Of a DNA stretch of 30,354 nucleotides, positions 25,119-30,354 are shown one piece after another; the stretch's first letter is position 1, and each line of letters opens with the position of its first letter. The notes below the pieces were generated by a model. It saw nothing but the letters and a program-made list of their open reading frames with translations. It was not told the DNA's origin and ran no database searches. Source of the stretch: Proteiniphilum sp. (GTDB lineage: Bacteria; Bacteroidota; Bacteroidia; Bacteroidales; Dysgonomonadaceae); the NCBI GenBank assembly GCA_031255275.1, contig JAIRSV010000162.1, positions 1 to 30,354 of the forward strand, given 5' to 3'. The position numbers and the translations under genes were made by a program.

Positions 25119-26308
25119 AATCATACAGAGAAATACGGCTGCGTCCCGGAAAAGAAGCCTCCCTGCAACGCTACCACCCCTGGGTCTTTTCGGGAGCCAT
25201 CGCCCGCCGGCCCGAAGACCCGGTCGAAGGAGAAACCGTACGCGTACTCTCTTCCGACGGAACCTTTCTGGGAGTAGGCCATTTCCAGACCGGCAGCATC
25301 GCCGTGCGCATCCTGTCGTTTCACGACGAACCGGTAGACGCCGCGTTTTATGAAAGAAGCCTGACCGGAGCCCGGAAGATGCGTCAGACGCTGAACCTCA
25401 TCAGACCCGACAATACAATCTTCCGGCTGGTGCACGGAGAAGGCGACTTCCTGCCGGGACTGATTGTCGACATGTATGGCGACACGGCCGTGATACAGGC
25501 CCACTCCGCAGGGATTCACCGGGATCTGGCACTGATTACGGAAGCACTGAAGCAGACCCTTCCGTCCGGCACCCTCAAACACATCTTCTATAAGCCGGAA
25601 GGCACCCTGCCCTGTCGGGCCGACATACTTCCCGATAACTGTTACCTTTCGGGCGGCGACGGCGTCAGCGGGATTGCGGTAGAAAACGGACTGAATTTCC
25701 GCATCGACTGGCTGAAGGGGCAGAAGACCGGCTTCTTCATCGACCAGCGCGAAAACCGTGCACTGCTGGAACGATATGCCCGGGGGCGCCGCGTGCTGAA
25801 CATGTTTTGTTACACCGGAGGCTTCTCGGTATACGCTCTGAGGGGAGGCGCCGCCGGCGTAGAGTCGGTAGACAGTTCGTCGAAGGCAATCTCTGTCACC
25901 GACGGAAATGTAGCACTCAATTTTGGCGATGAACCGCGTCACAGCTCCTGTTCCGAAGACGCATTCAAGTTCCTGAAGCAGCTCGCCGGCGGAGAAAAAG
26001 AACTCATCATACTCGATCCGCCCGCTTTCGCAAAGCACCGGGGGGCCGTCGGCAACGCGCTGCAAGGCTACAAAAAGCTGAATCACCTGGCACTGGAAAA
26101 AATTGCACCGGGAGGCCTTCTCTTCACCTTCTCCTGTTCGCAGGTGATCACCGCCGAGCAGTTCCGGCTGGCGGTTTTCAGCGCCGCGGCCATATCGGGA
26201 CGAAAGGTGCGCATCCTGCACCGGCTTGCGCAGCCGGCCGATCACCCCGTCAACATATACCATCCCGAAGGAGAATACCTGAAGGGACTGGTCCTTCGGG
26301 TAGAATAG
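25115..26308 (+). CDS. Class I SAM-dependent rRNA methyltransferase (RlmI-like)
   Basis: Predicted 23S rRNA cytosine-5 methyltransferase of the RlmI/COG1092 type; 397 residues. ATG 25115 overlaps the exonuclease stop as ATGA; the earlier in-frame ATG at 25076 is inside the exonuclease gene. An N-terminal PUA domain covers about 1-75 (RHPWVFSGAI-like segment). A central EEHD-type domain follows. The Rossmann domain has the linker KTGFFIDQRENR, the SAM-binding motif VLNMFCYTGGFSVYALRGGA and the catalytic-region motif LIILDPPAFAKHRG. The later FSCSQVI segment carries the Cys expected for a C5 methyltransferase. RlmI methylates C1962 in E. coli; the exact site here is inferred. Confidence 0.9.
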   Translation: MKSYREIRLRPGKEASLQRYHPWVFSGAIARRPEDPVEGETVRVLSSDGTFLGVGHFQTGSIAVRILSFHDEPVDAAFYERSLTGARKMRQTLNLIRPDNTIFRLVHGEGDFLPGLIVDMYGDTAVIQAHSAGIHRDLALITEALKQTLPSGTLKHIFYKPEGTLPCRADILPDNCYLSGGDGVSGIAVENGLNFRIDWLKGQKTGFFIDQRENRALLERYARGRRVLNMFCYTGGFSVYALRGGAAGVESVDSSSKAISVTDGNVALNFGDEPRHSSCSEDAFKFLKQLAGGEKELIILDPPAFAKHRGAVGNALQGYKKLNHLALEKIAPGGLLFTFSCSQVITAEQFRLAVFSAAAISGRKVRILHRLAQPADHPVNIYHPEGEYLKGLVLRVE

Positions 26309-26477
26309 AGAGACAGCCGTTCCCGACAGCAATGGAAAGATTGGATATTTTCCGGAAAAAAGGACGAAAGTCGTTTAAATCTGTTTAAAACCCCGCGGCG
26401 AAGTTTTGTCTTGGTTAAATTATACGAAATATCCGCTCTTTGTATTCGGAAAATATGTTTTATAACAGAAAAACGCG

Positions 26478-26485
26478 TACATTTG
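26478..26485 (+). promoter_or_regulatory. Bacteroidota -7 box of the small RNA/leader
   Basis: TACATTTG matches TAnnTTTG. The -33 element is weak: only a gttttata stretch stands upstream and there is no TTTG at the right distance. Transcription would start around 26490, just before the conserved-looking body. Confidence 0.6.
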
Positions 26486-26489
26486 CACC

Positions 26490-26560
26490 GTGTTTTTCAT
26501 GGTATTAGATTTAAGGTTAACAATGAAGATTGGTTGTCGTGAGACAACCTTTCCTTTTTT
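26490..26560 (+). ncRNA. Probable small RNA or leader with intrinsic terminator
   Basis: A short transcript unit of about 70 bases: a TACATTTG box at 26478, a body containing tttttcatggtattagat and ttaaggttaacaatgaagat, then a perfect terminator. I remember very similar sequence from intergenic regions of many Bacteroidales, sometimes mis-annotated as a small protein beginning MVLDLRL. The arrangement of promoter at one end and terminator at the other fits the description of the Bacteroidales-1 RNA motif, but I cannot confirm that identity. The nearest downstream gene (GSCFA) is 240 bases away and has its own -7 box, so an independent RNA is more likely than a cis leader. Confidence 0.6.
26532..26560 (+). 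terminator. Intrinsic terminator
   Basis: Arms ggttgtc (26532-26538) and gacaacc (26543-26549) form a 7-base stem closed by a GTGA loop of the GNRA class. They are followed by tttcctttttt (26550-26560). This is the clearest rho-independent terminator in the window. Confidence 0.8.
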
Positions 26561-26802
26561 ATATACCTCCCGGAATTTTACGGGGAAATGCAGCCGGCAG
26601 CACTGCAGTCACACAACCCGGATATATCACGGAAACCACAGACCGGCCGGCCACAGCGCAAATCCGACCCCCTCCCTCTTTTTACAAAATATAAATCAGC
26701 AACATGTGCGAAATGGCGACAATATTGCTATTTTTGCACTGAGATTGTTTTGCTGCAAAATAATCCGTACGCTGAAGTATAATTAATGAAATAACCATAA
26801 TC
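26561..26802. other. Spacer before the GSCFA gene
   Basis: I see no gene here. A candidate -7 box TATTTTTG is at 26729-26736, 66 bases before the GSCFA start, without a matching TTTG upstream. The frame that continues from the small RNA (26490-26786) crosses the terminator and has no coding character. Confidence 0.5.
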
Positions 26803-27801
26803 ATGCAATTCAGGACAGTTGTAGATATTCCCGTGTCGGATGTGCGGATCGACCACGCTACCCGGATGATGCTTTTCGGCTCCTGTTTTTCTGAAAATAT
26901 GGGACGGAAGCTCCTGCAATCGAAATTCAGAGTAGACGTCAATCCGTTCGGCATTCTTTACAATCCCCTCTCCGTTTCCGCCGCCATGCAGAGACTGCTG
27001 TCCGCGAAGCCCTTTTCCGAAGCCGACCTCGTATTCGGCAACGGGATGTATCACAGCCTGATGCACCACGGGCATTTCTCGGCCCCCGACAGAGATATTT
27101 GCCTGCAAAATATATCGGAACGCTTTGAACGTGCTGCGGAAAATATCCGGCAGACGGATCTCTTCCTGATCACCTTCGGTTCGGCCTGGGCGTACAGGTG
27201 GAAGGAAAACGGCGAAATTGCCGGAAACTGTCACAAATTTCCCGCCGATACGTTCCTCCGCCTCCGTTTGTCGGTCGACGGGATTACGGAGGAGTGGAGA
27301 CGGCTGATCACTGCACTCACAGCCATTTGTCCCACCGTCAAGCTGCTGTTCACGGTCAGTCCCGTCCGCCACCGGGAGGAAGGAGCACACGGAAATCAGA
27401 TCGGTAAATCCGTGCTTCACCTGGCGATAGACAATCTGCAGCACCTTTTTCCGGAAAATGTACGTTATTTTCCCGCCTACGAGGTGATGATGGACGAACT
27501 GCGCGATTACAGGTTTTATGACGATGATATGATGCACCCCTCCCCCCTTGCGACGGACTATATCTGGCAGCTTTTCGGCAAGACATTCTTTCCGGCCGCG
27601 ACGGAGAAGATCAACGACGAGTGGAGCCGGATCAGAAAGGCGATGGAACATCACCCGCTCCGTTCCGGCACGGAAGCCCACCGTGCGTTTGCGCGGGATA
27701 CGCTGCGGAAACTGGAGTGTTTTGCCCAAAAGCACCCCGGGATTTCGTGCGACGGGGAGATACGCCGGTGGATGGCCGACAATCCGGCCCTGCCGCTGTG
27801 A
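26803..27801 (+). CDS. GSCFA domain protein
   Basis: A 332-residue protein named for its N-terminal motif, here MLFGSCFSENMGRKL (Gly26-Ser27-Cys28-Phe29), followed by VNPFGILYNPLSV. Further conserved stretches are LITFGSAWAYRW, LLFTVSPVRH and MMHPSPLATDYIW near 235-250. The serine-containing start block and the late Asp/His-Pro-Ser block resemble an SGNH-like hydrolase fold, which is my inference for its activity. No signal peptide is seen, so it is probably cytoplasmic. It lies 36 bases before murF-alr and is probably cotranscribed with it, a link that points to cell-envelope metabolism (inference). Confidence 0.9.
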   Translation: MQFRTVVDIPVSDVRIDHATRMMLFGSCFSENMGRKLLQSKFRVDVNPFGILYNPLSVSAAMQRLLSAKPFSEADLVFGNGMYHSLMHHGHFSAPDRDICLQNISERFERAAENIRQTDLFLITFGSAWAYRWKENGEIAGNCHKFPADTFLRLRLSVDGITEEWRRLITALTAICPTVKLLFTVSPVRHREEGAHGNQIGKSVLHLAIDNLQHLFPENVRYFPAYEVMMDELRDYRFYDDDMMHPSPLATDYIWQLFGKTFFPAATEKINDEWSRIRKAMEHHPLRSGTEAHRAFARDTLRKLECFAQKHPGISCDGEIRRWMADNPALPL

Positions 27802-27837
27802 ACTGTAATAATTATAACAACCGAATAACAGACGAAA

Positions 27838-30300
27838 ATGCAATACACTATCCAGCAAATAGCCTCCATCCTGAGCCTCCCGACAGGCAGGCTGCATCCC
27901 GGGAAAATATCCGTCCTGCTGACCGACAGCCGCAGGCTGACGCTGCCGGACGAGACGCTCTTTTTCGCGATGGAGACAAAAAACAACGATGCCCATCTCT
28001 TTGTGGGAGAATTGTATGAAAAGGGTGTACGCCATTTTGTGGTATCCAGGCTTTTGCCGGAATGGGAAGAGTTTACCGGCGCCAACTTCCTGAAAGTAAA
28101 AAATCCCCTGTCGGCATTGCAGAAGATCGCAGCCAGTCACCGGAGAAAATTCAACATACCGGTCATCGGGATTACCGGGAGCAACGGGAAGACCGTGGTG
28201 AAGGAGTGGCTTTATCAGATACTTGAAAAGAATTACAACATAGTCCGTTCTCCCAGAAGCTACAATTCGCAGACAGGCGTCCCCCTCTCGGTCTGGCAGC
28301 TGGACGATGAGACGGAACTGGGTATTTTTGAAGCAGGCATATCGATGCCGGACGAGATGGAGAAACTGGAGCCGGTCATCAGACCGACCATCGGGGTGCT
28401 GACAAAGATAGGAGAGGCACATCAGGAAAATTTCGCCTCCCTGCAGCAGAAGATTATGGAGAAACTGGAACTCTTCGCAAATTGCGACGTACTCATCTTC
28501 GACGAAGACTGCGAACTGGTTTCGCAGTGCGCCGACCAGATGGTACTTTCACCGAAGACTTTCACCTGGTCGCGCAAAAACAGGGATGCACACCTGTATA
28601 TCTCATCCGTGAAAAAGAGAGGAGAGTCAACGGTGATCAACTACTCACTGCTTGATTTCGACGACTCCTTCACGATCCCCTTCACCGACGACGCCTCCGT
28701 CGAGAACGCCATCAGCTGCCTTGCCGTTGCGCTCTACCTGCACATTTCGTCCGCAGAGATCTCCGCCAGGATGATCCGGCTCGATCCGGTGGCCATGCGT
28801 CTGGACGTGCGCAGGGGGAAGGGGAACTGCATTATTATCAACGACGCCTATAACTCCGACATCAACTCCATCCGCATAGCGCTCGACTTCCAGCAGCAGC
28901 GCAAGGTGGAACGCCGTCTGAAAAAGACACTCATCCTCTCCGACATTCTCCAGACGGGGATGGCGCCGAAGCTGTTATATAAAAAGGTGGCGGAGATGGC
29001 AAAGCAGAGCCGGACAGAGAGGATCATCGGCATAGGCCACGACATTGCTGCGCACCGAAACATGTTCCAGATGCAGGAGAAGTCGTTTTACCGGACGACG
29101 GAAGAATTTATCGCTTCGGGCGAATGGCGGAAATTCGATCATGAGCTGATCCTGCTGAAAGGAGCGCGGAAGTTTCATTTTGAACAGATCAGCGCCCTTG
29201 TGGAAGAGCGCCTCCACGAGACGGCGCTGGAGGTAGACCTGGATGCGGTGGTACACAATTTCAATTTTTACAAGTCGCGCCTGCACCCCGACACAAAGAT
29301 GGTCTGCATGGTGAAGGCCAACGCCTATGGCGCCGGAGCCGCAGAGATTGCCAAGACGCTCCAGTATCACCGCTGCGATTACCTGGCCGTGGCCGAGGAG
29401 GGCATCCAGCTCCGGAGGGAAGGCATCTCGCTGCCCCTGATCGTGCTGAACCCGGAGGTAAATGGCTTTGAAGAACTTTTTGCGGAAGACCTCGAACCGG
29501 AGATATATAATTTCCGTATCCTGGAAGCATTCATCAGAGAAGCCGAACGCAGAGGGATCACCCGGTATCCCGTCCACCTGAAGATTGATACCGGCATGCA
29601 CCGGCTGGGCTTCCTCCCGGAGCAGATACCGGAGATGATAGCCCTGCTGAAGGGGCAGAAAGGGCTGAAAGTCCATTCCGTATTCTCCCACCTGTCAGCC
29701 GGCGAGAGCTGGCATTTCGACGACTTCACCCACCGGCAGATGGACATATTCAGGAAGGCGGCGGAGGAGATTGAACAGTCCCTTCATCACCCCGTCCGCA
29801 AGCACATCCTCAACTCAGCCGGCATGGAACGCTTCCCCGATACGCGGTGGGATATGACCCGCCTGGGGATCGGCCTCTACGGGATAAGCGCAAGCGGCTT
29901 GCCGGGACTCAGGAATGTCTGTACGCTGAAGACGACCGTTTTGCAGATAAAGCAAGTCTCCTCGAACGAGACGGTCGGTTATGGACGGAAGGAGAGGTTA
30001 GACCGCGACGCCCGCATAGCCACCATTCGCATCGGTTATGCCGACGGGCTGGACAGGCAGTTCGGAAACCGGAAGGGGAAGGTACTTGTCAACGGACACA
30101 GCGCCCCCATTGTAGGGAATGTCTGCATGGACCTCTGCATGGTGGACGTGACCGGTATTGAAGTCGAAGAGGGAGATACGGTCATTCTGTTTGGCGAAGG
30201 TCTCTCCGTGATAGAGCTTGCGGAAAGTATCGGCACCATTCCGTATGAAATACTTACTTCCGTTTCGCCGCGCGTCAAGCGTGTATATATCAAAGAATGA
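27838..30300 (+). CDS. Bifunctional MurF ligase / alanine racemase
   Basis: A fusion of two cell-wall enzymes, 820 residues, standard in Bacteroidota. The MurF half (about 1-450) adds D-Ala-D-Ala to UDP-MurNAc-tripeptide. Its ATP loop is GITGSNGKTVVKEW with Lys118, and NSQTGVPLSVWQL and the C-terminal ligase domain (NDAYNSD) follow. The Alr half (about 455-820) interconverts L- and D-alanine. The PLP lysine is Lys493 in MVKANAYGAG and the catalytic tyrosine is Tyr715 in VGYGRKE; RIGYADGL and GNVCMDLCMVDV are also present. The protein therefore makes D-Ala and uses the D-Ala dipeptide, while Ddl is encoded elsewhere. The last codons (KRVYIKE and stop) are duplicated exactly at 21922. Confidence 0.97.
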   Translation: MQYTIQQIASILSLPTGRLHPGKISVLLTDSRRLTLPDETLFFAMETKNNDAHLFVGELYEKGVRHFVVSRLLPEWEEFTGANFLKVKNPLSALQKIAASHRRKFNIPVIGITGSNGKTVVKEWLYQILEKNYNIVRSPRSYNSQTGVPLSVWQLDDETELGIFEAGISMPDEMEKLEPVIRPTIGVLTKIGEAHQENFASLQQKIMEKLELFANCDVLIFDEDCELVSQCADQMVLSPKTFTWSRKNRDAHLYISSVKKRGESTVINYSLLDFDDSFTIPFTDDASVENAISCLAVALYLHISSAEISARMIRLDPVAMRLDVRRGKGNCIIINDAYNSDINSIRIALDFQQQRKVERRLKKTLILSDILQTGMAPKLLYKKVAEMAKQSRTERIIGIGHDIAAHRNMFQMQEKSFYRTTEEFIASGEWRKFDHELILLKGARKFHFEQISALVEERLHETALEVDLDAVVHNFNFYKSRLHPDTKMVCMVKANAYGAGAAEIAKTLQYHRCDYLAVAEEGIQLRREGISLPLIVLNPEVNGFEELFAEDLEPEIYNFRILEAFIREAERRGITRYPVHLKIDTGMHRLGFLPEQIPEMIALLKGQKGLKVHSVFSHLSAGESWHFDDFTHRQMDIFRKAAEEIEQSLHHPVRKHILNSAGMERFPDTRWDMTRLGIGLYGISASGLPGLRNVCTLKTTVLQIKQVSSNETVGYGRKERLDRDARIATIRIGYADGLDRQFGNRKGKVLVNGHSAPIVGNVCMDLCMVDVTGIEVEEGDTVILFGEGLSVIELAESIGTIPYEILTSVSPRVKRVYIKE

Positions 30301-30354
30301 GAGGTAGAGAAGCTTTGTGATTTATTTTCCACTGTCAACTGTTCACTCTTCATT

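Noticed and set aside
25121..26332. 403-codon minus-strand frame opposite the methyltransferase gene
   Set aside because: The plus strand carries all RlmI-type motifs; the antisense translation has none.
26490..26786. 98-codon frame starting MVLDLRL
   Set aside because: It runs through a strong intrinsic terminator into low-complexity spacer. A small RNA or leader explains the conserved part better.
26728..28422. 564-codon minus-strand frame across the GSCFA and MurF genes
   Set aside because: It is antisense to two well-supported genes and has no domain evidence.

Overview
The window looks like a chromosomal segment of a Bacteroidales bacterium (phylum Bacteroidota), with moderately high GC in most genes. 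The reasons are the fused MurF-alanine racemase gene, a GSCFA-family protein, DUF5063 and DUF3078-type genes, several BF3164/6-bladed beta-propeller lipoproteins, and promoter elements of the phylum-specific TAnnTTTG type. I cannot fix the genus; Tannerellaceae/Porphyromonadaceae-like is only a guess. I see no tRNA, rRNA, insertion sequence, prophage or CRISPR array.

Region 1 (about 1-14560, all plus strand) is a tightly packed gene run: an S26 signal peptidase I, a WaaL/Wzy-like membrane protein with a TPR tail, an RND periplasmic adaptor lipoprotein, a propeller lipoprotein, a first RND permease, a very small lipoprotein, a TolC-type outer-membrane factor, a second and different RND permease, and a second propeller lipoprotein that is clearly AT-rich. 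It reads as a two-permease tripartite export system. Propeller-type lipoproteins are slotted between its core genes, and a processing peptidase and a ligase/polymerase-like protein head the run. Just after it lies a 200-base relic of an RND permease gene, then a DUF3078-type outer-membrane barrel gene with its own promoter.

Region 2 (16616-21729, minus strand) is a housekeeping operon read from recR leftwards: recR, a small membrane protein, a GNAT acetyltransferase, a TsaC/Sua5-type threonylcarbamoyl-AMP synthase, a ClC chloride channel/transporter with CBS domains, and fmt. The first five genes overlap or nearly touch. A good Bacteroidota promoter precedes recR.

Region 3 (21730-22477) is a 748-base intergenic mosaic between divergent recR and an MFS gene. 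It holds a 23-base tandem repeat, an exact 26-base copy of the last codons of the MurF-alanine racemase gene found 8 kb away, a 21-base tandem array, and GC-rich hairpin repeats. One of these repeats recurs inverted at the left edge of the window.

Region 4 (22478-30300, plus strand) holds a DHA3-type MFS exporter, then DUF5063, a 3'-5' exonuclease and an RlmI-type rRNA methyltransferase as an overlapping trio with a structured leader. These are followed by a probable small RNA or leader (promoter-like box, conserved-looking body, intrinsic terminator), the GSCFA protein and MurF-alanine racemase.
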